Origin: Mustela lutreola
Lineage: Eukaryota > Chordata > Mammalia > Carnivora > Mustelidae
NCBI RefSeq assembly: GCF_030435805.1
Contig: NC_081305.1
Location: forward strand, 54,284,001-54,348,000
DNA: 64,000 bases
Direction of reading: 5' to 3'
Shown here: in pieces, positions 50,820 through 61,968 of the stretch
How the letters are laid out: each line of letters begins with the position of its first letter
Position numbering within the stretch: the stretch's first letter is position 1
Position numbers and translations under genes: made by a program
The notes under the pieces: model-generated
The model's input: the letters and a program-made list of their open reading frames with translations, nothing else
Database searches by the model: none
What the model was told of the DNA's origin: nothing

Positions 50820-53630
50820 TTATTCTAGGTTGTCAAAATGTACAGTTGTGGCGCATAACAGAAAACCCAAAGTGATTGCTTTGCAGTTAACAGAGGTATA
50901 CCATTTTCATGGACTGGAAGGTTCTGTGAGTTCTTATGATGTTTCTTCAATGTAGTTTGTACTTTTTATAAGATAAAATGTACGCTCTTCAAGTGTGCAT
51001 CTCTAGGACTTATGAAAAATGTATACCTCCACAATGGAGACAGAGAACAAAAATACCACCCCACATGGGTTTCTGGAACCTCAGCCCGAGGTATACATTG
51101 ATCTTGTCTCTGTCATGGTGAATTAATTTGACCTATTTGAGAATTTCCTAGAAATGTACGCATTTGTGTGTTCTGTATTCTCTCACTTAGCATACTGCTT
51201 TTGAAATGGACCCAAGTTGTGTTTGTAGTTCATTATATATGATTACTAAGTATTATGCCATGATATGAGTGTACTATAACCTCTTATTTATTCACCAAAT
51301 TATAGAGAGTTGGGATTTTCAAGTTTTGGCTATATGAAAGTGAAACTTCTTATGGACATATTTCCATTCTCTTGAGTATATACAAGTAGCATAATTGTGA
51401 AACTCACATAAGATCATGTCAACCATGCTTAGCTTAAAAAACAGACATACAAAACGCTAAAGAAGAAAGAAGACCCCTCGCCAAAATGTAATTGTTGGGT
51501 CCAAGAGTAACTGCATGCTCCACACTAAGATAAATTGCTAAACTACTCTCCAAAACAGATTGAACCTTTACCAATCCTATCCACCATGTTCCAGAATTCC
51601 AGTGGCTCAACACTCTTCTTAACACTTGATGTTGACAGCCTTTTAAATTTTAGTAATTTTAGCAGAAAGGTAGCGTTTTCTCAATGCACTTTGAAGTTAT
51701 TAATTTATTCTAATTTAGGCATAGTGATATTCACTTGTTACCTCCTTCAATTCTGTGAAGTTTGATGGATGTATGGAATTATGTTACCAAAACCATGGTG
51801 AAGACACTGCAGAGTGCCATTCCCCAAAACGTTCTTTCCTCCTGTCCCTTGGTGGAAAGATCCTCCCTCCAACCTTAATCTTTGCAGAAATGCTGGTCTC
51901 TTCTCATCCCTGAATTTCTGTTGTTTACTGAATGTCATAGAAACAGAATCATACCAAAAGTAGCCTTCAAAGTCTGGCTTCATTCACTTGGCATGCTGCA
52001 TTAGAGGGTTCTGCATTTTGCTGGATGTGTATGCCCATAATTTGTTCCTGTACTTGATACTGGTATGTCACTGTTTCTGTGTGCCCTCATGTTGCATACA
52101 CTACCCTGAGGAAGCCACTGGGGTTGTTTCTAGGTTTGGGATGACTATGAATAATGGAACTGTCCATATTCACTTGCAGGTTTCTGTGGGAACGTGTTTT
52201 TATTTCTCTTGGACAAATGCCTAGGCATCAGGTTGCTCGGTCCCTAAGACATGTAGGTTGAACTGGGACAAAACCGCCAAACTGTCCTCCACAGTGGCTG
52301 TACTGTTTGGTAATCCCACCAGCAGAGTGTGGTGAATTCTGGTTGCCCCACAGTGTCTTCGGTGTTTGACATTACCAGGATTTTTCTTGTATTTGTGTTT
52401 GGATTTTTTTTTTTTCTTAGCCATTCTAAGAGGTGTGCACTGGTATCCCATCCTGGTTTTATTCTGGGATTTCCTAAGGACAAGTGGGGATGGGCACGTT
52501 TTCATGTACTCATTTGCCATCCATTGTCCTTATTTGGTGATGAGGTGGCTGGCTGGTTCAATGTTTAGCTGCTCTGTTTTGACTGGAGTAAAACATGCAG
52601 AACAAAAGCTTTACCCTCTAACTGTTTTAACTGTCCAGGTCAGTGGCCTTAAGCCCATTCCTGTGGCTGTTCCACCATCACCAGTAACCATCTCCACAAC
52701 TATTTTTTATCATACCAATCTGACATTTTGTGCATATCAAATTAATAACCCTTGATTCTCCCTCGTCCCCCAGCATCCTCTGACCCTGGCAACCATCATT
52801 CTCTCTTCTGTGTATGAACTTGCCTACTCTACATACATGATGTAAGTGGAATCCTCCAGGATTTGTCCTTTTGTGACTGGCTTATTGCACTTAGAATAAT
52901 GTGCTCAATCCATGCTGTAGAATGTGTTGAACTTTCCTTCTTCCCCAGACTGCATAATATGGCACTGTATGGACATACCAGCCTTTGTCTATCTGTTCCT
53001 CTCTTGGTAGACCCTTGGGTTGCTTCCACCTTTTAGCGCTTATGAATGATGTCGCCATGAACACAGATGTAGAAACAGCTATTCAAGTGCCTGCCTTGGA
53101 TCCTTTGGGTATGTACCCAGATGGGAAATTTCTGGATCCTATGCTAATCCCATGTTTAATTTTTTGAGGAACTGCCGCGCTGATGGCACAGCAAATGCAC
53201 CATTTACAACCTCAAGAGCAAAACCAGGAGTTCCACTTTCTCTGCATCCAGGCCAACACGTGTGATTTCCTGCTTTTTGTTTCTTTTGTTTTTTTCATAA
53301 GAGCCATCAGAATGAGTATGAAGAGGTTTCTCATTGTGTGCCTGTTGTCTGCATTTTGCTGATATTAGATGTTGAGCATCTTCTCATGTGCTTAGTGGTC
53401 TTTTGGATCCTTCTGGAGAAATATCTGTTCAAATCTTTGCAATTTGTAGTTACAGTGGTTTGTTTTTTCATTGTTGAGATACCATCTTTTATACAATTAT
53501 GTTTTGTTTGTTGACTTATTGTTTTGTCTTGAGAATCTTTGAAATACGTAGATACAACTTTCTCAACAGATATGTATTTGTAGGTATTTTCTCTCTGTCA
53601 TTTTTCTTTTAGCTCTGACAATGATGGCTT
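50820..53630 (-). repeat. Old L1 fragments, copy 2
   Basis: Partner of 38990-41790; from 51113 onward almost every base agrees. Confidence 0.75.
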
Positions 53631-53764
53631 TTACAAAACAGCAGGTCCCTCTTCCCCAAGTCCTGTGTTATGTCTGAGGTGACCCACTAGTGCCTCAGGA
53701 CATGGAAGAACGGAGTAAAGAAGGTCAGGGGGCCGGATGGGGACATTTGGGGGTGGGAAAATCC

Positions 53765-54150
53765 TTTGAGCCATGCAGTGGGCTGAATAGTGACCCCAAA
53801 CATACCCAGGTCTTAATCTGTGGGAAATTAGATGTTACCTTACAGGAAACAAGGTCTTTGCAGATGGGACAAAGTTGGGGATCTGGCCTGTGGAGATCAT
53901 TGTGGATTATCTGGTTTGGGTCCTAAATCTATCAGAGTGTCCTTCTAAAGGGGAAGCAGAGAGTGACTTTCTGCACACAGAGCAGCATGAGGAAACATGA
54001 CCACAGAGACCCAGAGTGGAGCAGTGACACCCCAGGTTAAGGCATGCTGGCAGCCACCAGCACCCCCAAGAAGCAGGAAAAGGATTCTCTCCTTGAGCCT
54101 CTGGAGCGCATGGAGCTCAACCACTCTTGATTTCTGGGCAGCAAACTTGA
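53765..54150 (+). mobile_element. MaLR-like LTR, fossil, copy 2
   Basis: Partner of 41930-42300. Confidence 0.55.
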
Positions 54151-55919
54151 TTTAGGACTCTGGGGTTCAGGACATGGCTCCCAAAATGTGTGATTTTGGC
54201 ATCCTGACCCTTTCAGGCTGAAGAAATTTGAGAACTGGCAGGTGGAGGAAGGACTTTGTGACTTTTCCCTCCCTCTACCCAGAGGAAAGGAACATCACAA
54301 GTCTGATGACAGATGGACAGAGAGACGGATCCGGCAAGCAGGTCCCTTCAAGCCACTCCTGTGCTAATTACCCCCCATAGCTCAAGCCTTTTGTTCTCCC
54401 AGGTGTGACCCCAACTTTCTACTCTTCAGCAAATCTAGCAACAATGCCTCAGGTTTAACCATTTATTGGGGTCTTCATTTCTTTATGAAGGTTCCTGTGC
54501 CACATAAATCTCATATGAAATATGTTTGGACACTTTCCTCTGGTTCACCTGTCCTGTGTTACAGAGTCCCAGGGAGATCTTAGCAAAACAGAGGGAAACA
54601 ATGAATTTCCTTCATATCACAGCTTTCTGACCTCCCTGTGAGAGCTTACACATTTCTTTTGTCTTAAGACCCCAAGAGTGTGGCATTTCTTATGAGGACC
54701 TCAGGAAGTTAATGCAGGCAGGTAATCAGAGATGCTCCCTCCAGGGGAAAGGCAGAAAAGGCAGAAGCTCTCCTTCTTTGGAGCCTTGCTCTGCTCCTCT
54801 TTGCAGCAAGGTCCTCACAGGGTGGTCTATACCCCTTCTGCCATCTCCTCTCCTCTGGCTCTCCTGAACCTGCTCCAATCACATCATCATACCTTTCCTG
54901 CCCCTTCTGCCATTATTGGGTCCCCAGTGACAAACCTGTCTCCAAGTGCCTTATTTTCTCTATGTGCAACCAGTCCCTTTCCTCCCTATTGATTATGCCC
55001 TTCCAGGAACTGTGGGATTTGACATCCCTGCCTGGACCCCTCTGCAGATTCCAGACAGTCACAGCCTGTTCCATCCCCAACATTCTTAGAAGGACCATCT
55101 CTAAATCCCTTGACTCCATTCTGCCAGATGCTCAGAGAAGACACTGAGCATCATTCTTGCTCCTCTCTTCCTCCTACCTCCCTCATCCTTTAGGAAATCC
55201 TGTTTGTTTTATTATCATTATATATCCAAAAAAAAGTCCCCACTCTCCGTGGTTGGAGACAGCATCATGTCCCACCTGGGGCAGCCATCAGTGCCCTCCG
55301 AATCTCTGTCTTGCCGCTGTGGACCCACTCTGGCTGCTCCTGAGCAGAACAGCCATGGGGATCCTACTGAAAGGAAAGTTTAGTCATATCTCTGCTCTCT
55401 TCAAAGGCTTCCAGATTCTTGCATTTTCTGCTAGGCTTGCATGATTTGCACCAGGACGATGTCTGCACCTCTGTGGGATCTGCTCTCCTACCTCAGGGTC
55501 TCCACTCCCATGGGGTTTCTTCTTCCTCAAGGTCTCCACACCCTCAGAGTCTTCATCCCATGGGATCTGCAACCCCATTCCCACAGGGTCTGCACCCCCA
55601 CCAGATCAGCACCATCGTCCCAGCATCCCCACCTTGCACTCCTGTGCTCTCAACCCCATCCTCTTGTTTCCACACCAGCTCTCCTCCTGTCTCAGAGCGA
55701 CTTCACTCACCTTTCCCCATTGTTTATTTCTTGGGATAATCTTCTCTCAGGTAAATACAGAACCTGCTCTGTCACCTGACTTCAAGTCTTTGTTCAAATG
55801 TCACCTCCTCAGCTCTTAGTTCTAGAACATGGTCCCCAATATGTCACATGCTGCTCAGTCTTCATGGTTTTTCTGTAAACACATATTAGAGCACAAAGTG
55901 CTCTAATATTATTTCTTAT

Positions 55920-57200
55920 GGACCAGTGACATGCATCTTTCCCATCAGGCCTCACATTTGCTGGAGGCCTGTCCTGGTGAGGAGCTGAACAGTATATGTG
56001 TCTGAGAACTCCGTAGCATGAGAGAGAGTCCTGCATGTGTTGTAGCATGTGCTGGAGTCCTGCTGTCCAGGCTGTGGTGCCATTGGCGCCCTCCCTTTGC
56101 TAAGGGGAAGTACTCACTTCCTGGCCTGGGCTGAGTTAACCACTGTGGTGCCTGGACCTACGGTTCATAAACAAGGGTGTTTGCCTGCCTTTCCCCAAAG
56201 GGGAAATTATCAGTGTCTGGACACATTTTATCATCACAGCTTAGGAGGAAGGTGTGTCTGGCATCTAGTGGGTTGAGACTAGGGGTGTTTCTAAACATCC
56301 TCCAAAGCACAGGACAGCCCTCACTGCAAAAAATCGTGCAGCTCTAGGGTTCAACAGTGCTGAGGTTGAGAGAACCCAGTCTAGAGCTGATGTGGGATCT
56401 TGGAGGTTCTGTGTGGGTGTCCAGTCCATGAACAATGGGTAAGGATCTTGGGTGCAGAGTGGATGTCGGCTAGACACAAAGAGGAGACATAGCAGAACCA
56501 GTTCATGCCCTTGAGATGCTCCCCATCCAAGGGAGAGACATACAGTGTATAGGCACTTGTCTGGTAGAGGTCATGAGGGTGGAAACAGGCTGGGGCCATG
56601 GGACTGGAAGCTGTGTTGAGTGCTTTAGGGCACAAGTGAGCAGAGTGGACCTGGCCTATACTTTCAGTGGACAGGAAGGAAGATTCCCAGCTATAGGACC
56701 GTGCCATAGGCTCAAGGTCAATGCAGAGGCAAAAATGGGCTGGGCAGTAGGAAGAGCTGTTTGCACCTCCCCACTGTGGTCCCCCACAGGCTCACATAAC
56801 AGGTGGCAGTTCACCATGCCCTCAGGGACCTCCAGGTCTTATCTTCTGCCCTGCCACATGGTCATCCTGCCAGCCCTGCTGGAGGCCATGCCTACATCCA
56901 CCAGAGGTGTTAGCCTCAGGCAGTGCAGATGCTTAACTGCCTTGCAGGTGCTAATCTCTGACTTCCCTCATGGGGAGACTGGCTTGTCCATTTGACCACA
57001 TTCATGGGACACCATCTGTTTACCTGGTACTGTGCTGGGTCTGGGGCTGGAGGTATACAGACAGACTCTGACCTCAAGGAGCCTTCAGTCCTGCCTGGCA
57101 GGGAGTGTTCAAATCCTCCCCAAGGATGGTTCAGGGGAACTGCATGGAGGAAGGGATCTTCAGCTGCTGCCACTCCCCCCATCCTTCTCATATCCTTTTT
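55920..57200. other. Unassigned, with a MER5A relic
   Basis: Beyond the end of duplication copy 2. Apart from the MER5A piece at 56250, nothing is recognised. Confidence 0.4.
56250..56378 (+). repeat. MER5A (hAT-Charlie) relic
   Basis: catctagtgggttgagacta, acatcctccaaagcacagga and tgctgaggttgagagaaccc follow MER5A. Confidence 0.75.
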
Positions 57201-57396
57201 TTAAAAGATTTTTTAAAAAATTTATTTGACAGAGAGAAATCACAAGTAGGCAGAGAGGCAGGCAGAGAAAGGTGGGGAGGGAGAAGCATGCTCCCCGCTG
57301 AGCAGAGAGCACAATGCAGGCCTCGATCCTAGGACCCTGAAATTATGACCTGAGCTGAAGGCAGAGGTTTTAACCCACTGAGCCACCCAGGTGCCT
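57201..57396 (-). repeat. CAN SINE with target-site duplication
   Basis: Flanked by ttctcatatcctttttt. Confidence 0.92.
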
Positions 57397-57412
57397 TTCT
57401 CATATCCTTTTT

Positions 57413-58190
57413 TCCCACGTCTCTCATCCCCAGGACCTCTGTGCCCCAACCACATGCTAGACAGGTCACAGACCCTTCCCTTGAGGTCCCAGGATCCTAG
57501 GTCCTAGGATCCAGAATGCCAAGCACAGGTGCACACAGACCCCTGTCCTGGCAAGAGCAACACAGAAGACAGAGTTGGTCTATGTCCCTGGGAATACCTG
57601 AAGCTGAACTTGAGAATAAAGTTGAGACTGAGGTCTCTCCTGTCCCTTCTACCGTCCTCTCTCATACCTGCTGGGAGGAGCATCCCAGAGACCAGTTTCT
57701 TAAAGTTCACTCTGCACGGAGAAGCAGGAAGACCCTGGGGTCCCACAGGTGCCCTGAGCAACATGTGGGTTTCCCTCCGTCTCCAGCCCCTATCCATGAC
57801 ATTTCCAGGACCCTGGACAGCAAGGGCAAGGAGCAGCTCAGGTGTGGCCCTCCAGGATAATTCAATGGCCTCCTTTTAACCCCTAAGTGAAGCTACCTCA
57901 CTCTGTCCTGTGCACCCGCATGGCCTGTCCTCTTCCATACCTAGAGCTGAGGGAGGCAAGGGCTGGAGAGAGAGGGATCACTCTCTTTCTCTTCCCCTTC
58001 TTCTAAGGCCATCCATCTTGGGACTCCACCATTATGACCTCACTTAATCTTAGTTATCTCTGAAAATACAATCACATTTGGGGTTGGGGCTCCAGGAGAT
58101 GAATTTGGGGGGCACAACTCCGTCTACAACATTCAGGTTCCCTGGGCTCTCCCATGTTCCATCTTTGTCCTCTTTGTAGGCAACTTCATA
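57413..58190. other. Unassigned 3' side of gene D
   Basis: I looked for a C2-set exon of gene D. Two weak resemblances (minus CRVNFKKLVSG near 57700, plus DISRTLDSKGK near 57800) are too poor to call. Confidence 0.35.
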
Positions 58191-58194
58191 TCCC

Positions 58195-58647
58195 TCACAT
58201 GCAAAGAAACAAGTCATATAAATAATTATATTCTGCATTTCCTCTTTCCACTCTAAAGAAATATGTCCCAGCCTCTATCCTCCTGGTGTCAGTGATGTTC
58301 AAAGCACAGTTGTATTTCTCAGAGTCTCCAGGGAGGTGGAAACATCCCTGAGTCACAACCTGTAGTATGTGGTCCAGGTGGGTCATGGCCACTGAAGAAT
58401 CCTTACCAGGTTTGTCCCTGTTCTGGAACCAGTAGCCACAAGCAGGCATGGATTTGTTCCAGGCATCCTGAGGATAGGAGACGGTATAGGGAGTGGGAAT
58501 GAAAAGTTTTCTCATGTCATCACAAACTGGCTTGTTTGCTTCCAGCATGAAATCCAGATGCTCAATCTGGGACCCTGGGGGTGAGAGTCTCTGCCTCAGC
58601 CCTCCTGCCCTACCTGCTCACCCCCCAGACAGCAGGATTAGCTGCAT
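58195..58647 (-). pseudogene. Gene D: decayed Siglec V-set exon and leader
   Basis: After an acceptor at 58573 the minus strand encodes GSQIEHLDFMLEANKPVCDD, then ACGYWFQNRDKPGKDSS, and [20 protein letters not shown] before a stop at 58195. The fold and the F-strand arginine are recognisable. The B-strand cysteine motif (VPC in the others) reads IPTPY, and the usual VTG end is missing. A leader-like ATG exon (MQLILLSG, 58622-58647) ends in phase 2 rather than phase 1, so it does not join in frame. I found no convincing C2, membrane or tail exon downstream. It is best read as a relic of an older Siglec. Confidence 0.7.
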
Positions 58648-59727
58648 CTCTGGGAAGAGATGGGCCAAGCCCTCTGCTGGGATTTTCTCTTTCAAGGACT
58701 CATGAGCTATAGGACCAAGAGGAAGTTCTGACAGGAAGGTGAGTGACACTGAGGTGTATGCACAGAACAAGAACCTTAGACTTGTCCTGAATCAGAGCTA
58801 GTCTGCCTTGAGAGACTGTGCTCACTTCCCATTTTTCAGAGGAGGTTACTAAAGTTCAGAAAGGGCAACAGACATGCCCTAAGACACCAGGGAAGGCAAG
58901 ACCTGCTCCCTGTCTCCACACCACCTGCCCATGTCCTGACCTTTAGTACCTGCTTCCACATTAGAGACTAAGGTGCTCCTGGGCAGGTATCAGGAAGTCG
59001 TGCTACTCCTGCTGGGGATTAGTTCTGGAGTGGCCCAGGAGGCGTTAAAGGCAGAAGAATATGGAAGAACTCCAAGGGAGCTGAAGAGAGAAGTTTTCCA
59101 TTCATGCATTTATTTAACAAAACAGAGTGAACACACTCACTGTGTTGGAGACTGGAACTGAGACCTGACCTCTTTTCTCCCCGCTTAGTGGGGTGGTCCC
59201 TAGGCAATTCCAGGATTTCATGACAGGAGCCAGAACTAAGAATAACAGGCTACATGGGGGCTTATTCCAGCTTTTTCACATGGTTCACCAGGCACTTTAT
59301 TCCCCACATCTCTGTTTTGAGAGGACAGGATCCACCCATCTCCTTGGCCATGTCTCTTGCCCTCCTCCATCACCACATAAGGGCAGGGCCAGTACAGTGT
59401 GTTATACAGGCTTTGTGAGCAAATACTTGAATACATGGTTGGAGGCTGTCCCAGTTCACAGTGCAAAACACCTCCTGATCCAGTATCCCACAGTGGACTT
59501 TTTCTTAAGAATGTTTTCACTTTGGGCCTCCCCTCCTCTTGCCAAGCTTCACGTGTGCGGCTGTTTCTCTTGCTTTTCAGCAGCCTGTATGTGTGCGTCC
59601 AGAGCCGCCTGACATCCTGCAGAGTCCTGTCTGTTCTGTGGTTGGAGGAGCAATTTGTGTTTAGGGTAAATAGAGTGAATTGTCCCAGAGGATGGAGGCT
59701 GAGAGATATTTTTTTTTTTTTTTTAGT

Positions 59728-59762
59728 GGAAAGAGGAAATGCAGAATATCATTGTTTAGGGT
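59728..59762 (+). pseudogene. Inverted fragment resembling the gene D V-set end
   Basis: About 23 bases, tggaaagaggaaatgcagaa followed by tat, match the minus-strand sequence of gene D exactly, and weaker similarity continues for a few bases. In frame it reads VERGNAEY. It follows a run of T. It lies on the opposite strand 1.5 kb away, so it may be an inverted duplicate of the exon end; chance is not excluded. Confidence 0.35.
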
Positions 59763-59997
59763 GTATCCATGTGCAATTAGGTTTTTTTACAAAATATCCC
59801 TTGTAACCTGTGATCAGAAGCCATCGTCTCTCTTTGCAGAGGTTCCTGGATTTAAACCACCTCCCATTCAGGGCTGAGCAAACCAAAACAGAGCCCACCT
59901 TGAAACCTCAACACAACAGAGGACAAAGGGCTGTGCTCTTGACTGTTGAGACTATCTTCTTTGTGGGAATCCGCAGAAGCGGAAATGCAGGCTGTGG

Positions 59998-60011
59998 CCA
60001 CCAGATGGCAG
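59998..60011 (+). promoter_or_regulatory. CTCF-like motif, forward
   Basis: tggccaccagatggcagtaa contains the core ccaccagatggcag, a strong match to the CTCF consensus including its left flank. Confidence 0.5.
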
Positions 60012-60079
60012 TAATGATTCCTCAAATTCCGGCGGTTAAACTAAAAGGCTTTAAGGAATTAAGTGAAAGGTCATCTGAG

Positions 60080-60286
60080 TTTTTTTTTTTTTTAAAGATT
60101 TTTATTTATTTATTTGACAGAGAGAGAGAGCACAAATAGGCAGAGAGGCAGGCAGAGAGAGGCGGGGAAAGAGGCTCCCTGCTGAGCAGAGAACCCGATG
60201 AGGATGTGGGGCTGGATCCCAAGACCCTGAGACCATGACCTGAGCAGAAGGCAGAGGCTCAGCCCACTGAGCTAGCCAGGCGCCCC
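60080..60286 (-). repeat. CAN SINE with target-site duplication
   Basis: Flanked by catctgag; a young-looking reverse copy. Confidence 0.92.
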
Positions 60287-60369
60287 CATCTGAGATTTTT
60301 ATGATCCCCAGGAAGTGGCCCAGTTAACTGAGGGAAGCCTGTTAGTGTGAGCACTGGTGTCAATTAACT

Positions 60370-60480
60370 ACTGTGCCAAACATTTTATCTGTAATGCATC
60401 CTTTGAGCCTCATGTAGACACGTTGAGGTCTATAGTAATGATCCCTTTCCTTTTCACCAGAGATGATGAGGTTGATACAT
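60370..60480. repeat. MIR-like relic
   Basis: aacattttatctgtaatgca to agagatgatgaggttga. Confidence 0.45.
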
Positions 60481-60489
60481 GTGATATTT

Positions 60490-61040
60490 TTTCCTTTTTC
60501 TTTTTAGATGGCTCTATTGAGATACAACTGCTGTATGAAAAATGGGACGTATTTAATGTATGCAATTTGATGAGTTTGCACTTATGCATTGCACCTCTGA
60601 AATTGTAACCACGATCCTGGTTACAAACACGCCCATCCCCTCTCAAAGTTTCCTGGTGACTCTCTGCTGTTTGTTGGGTTTTGTTTTGTCTGGTTGTTGT
60701 TGTTGTTGTAAGAAAACTTAAGAGATCTACCCTCTTAACAAATTTGTTAAGTGCCCAAAACTTAAGAGATCTACCCTCTTAACAAATTTGTTAAGTGCCC
60801 AAAACAGTATTGCTAACTACAGGCATTACACAATACAGCAGATCTCACAACTGATGCATCTGGCATCCCTGAAACTTTATATCTTCTGACCAAAAGCTCC
60901 CCTTTTCCCTTCCCTCCAGCCCCTGGCAACCACCACAATACTCTCTGCTTCGGTGAACTTGACTATTTTAGATATTTCATTTAAGTCCATTTGTGGAGCA
61001 TTTGCCCTTCTTCGATTGGCTTATCCTATTTAGCATAAGG
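60490..61040 (-). repeat. L1 fragment
   Basis: Antisense L1 text (gctctattgagatacaactg; cccctggcaaccaccacaat), carrying a local tandem duplication. Confidence 0.7.
60714..60801. repeat. Tandem duplication of 44 bases
   Basis: Two perfect copies of a unit running from aaaacttaagagatctaccc to gttaagtgccc. Confidence 0.9.
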
Positions 61041-61637
61041 TCTTAACAAAATGCGTAACGCAGTGCTTCAGGTCGAAATGGAAGGTTGTGAGACCATCTG
61101 CATGAGTATATGGAAGTATAAAACTCACTGGGAATGGCAGGTACACAGACAAATATGGAACACGGTACCCCTGGAATGGAGGTGTATGAATCACTTAATT
61201 TTAGTATAAAAGTGAAAAGACAAAAGTGTTAAGAATAACTATGACTAAGACTATTTGTTAATGGATACTCGATATGAAAAGGTGTAAATTGTGACATCAA
61301 AAATACAAGTGTTGAGGGGTTGGATTGTAGAGTTTTGTACGGGATTAAGTCGCAATCAGGTTATGACAGACTGTCCCAAAATTGAGATATTTCACGATGT
61401 CGCTTTCTGCAGAGCAGATCAAGCTCCTGCTGGAGACAGTTTTGAATCTCTTCTTTTTATCTCTAAAGCGTCTGTTTTTAACTGTACAGTCCCAATCCCC
61501 AAACCTACAAATGGAAAATACATAGTGAGAACACAATGTGGATTATTTAATGTGGAGTACTTATTGACCTGACCACGAGGTCTGGGGCTCCTGTCTTATG
61601 CGTCTCTGTCTCTGAGTCCCCCCATTTTCCCCCCAAA

Positions 61638-61831
61638 GATTTAATTAATTAATTAATTTCAAGTGCGAACTGGGGGAGGGGTGGGTTCCTGCCGGAGAGA
61701 GAGAAAATCTCAAACAGACTCCCTGCCCAGTGCAGAGCCCAACTCTGGGCACCATCTGACGACCTTGAGATCATGACCTGAGAGGAAATCAGGAGACAGA
61801 CGTTTAACCGACTGAGCCACCCAGGCGCCCC
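61638..61831 (-). repeat. CAN SINE, diverged
   Basis: aaagatttaattaattaatt tail to gagccacccaggcgcccc head. Confidence 0.85.
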
Positions 61832-61921
61832 TCTGAGTCCCCTTTTTTATTCAGGACATAATTTGACCCGGCTTTAGGTGTGGGTGGCTCCAGGGTTCAT
61901 ATGACAGAGGCCCTATCACTC

Positions 61922-61928
<7 letters not shown>

Positions 61929-61967
<39 letters not shown>
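61929..61967. repeat. T39 homopolymer
   Basis: 39 consecutive T. It may be the A tail of a minus-strand retrocopy whose body would lie to the right; no body is recognised. Confidence 0.9.

Positions 61968-61968
<1 letters not shown>

Larger units (their letters stand above)
48225..55919. repeat. Segmental duplication, copy 2 (gene C 5' half and upstream)
   Basis: This is the partner of 36130-44827 in direct orientation. Similarity stops abruptly at ggaggctcc on the left and after attatttcttat on the right. The 3.4 kb between the two copies (44828-48224) holds the unique 3' exons of gene C. Confidence 0.93.

Noticed and set aside
57516-57860. Possible plus-strand Siglec C2 exon (DISRTLDSKGKEQLRC) and minus-strand CRVNFKKLVSG
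   Set aside because: Only a few residues fit, in opposite directions, with no paired cysteine or proper exon length; probably chance.
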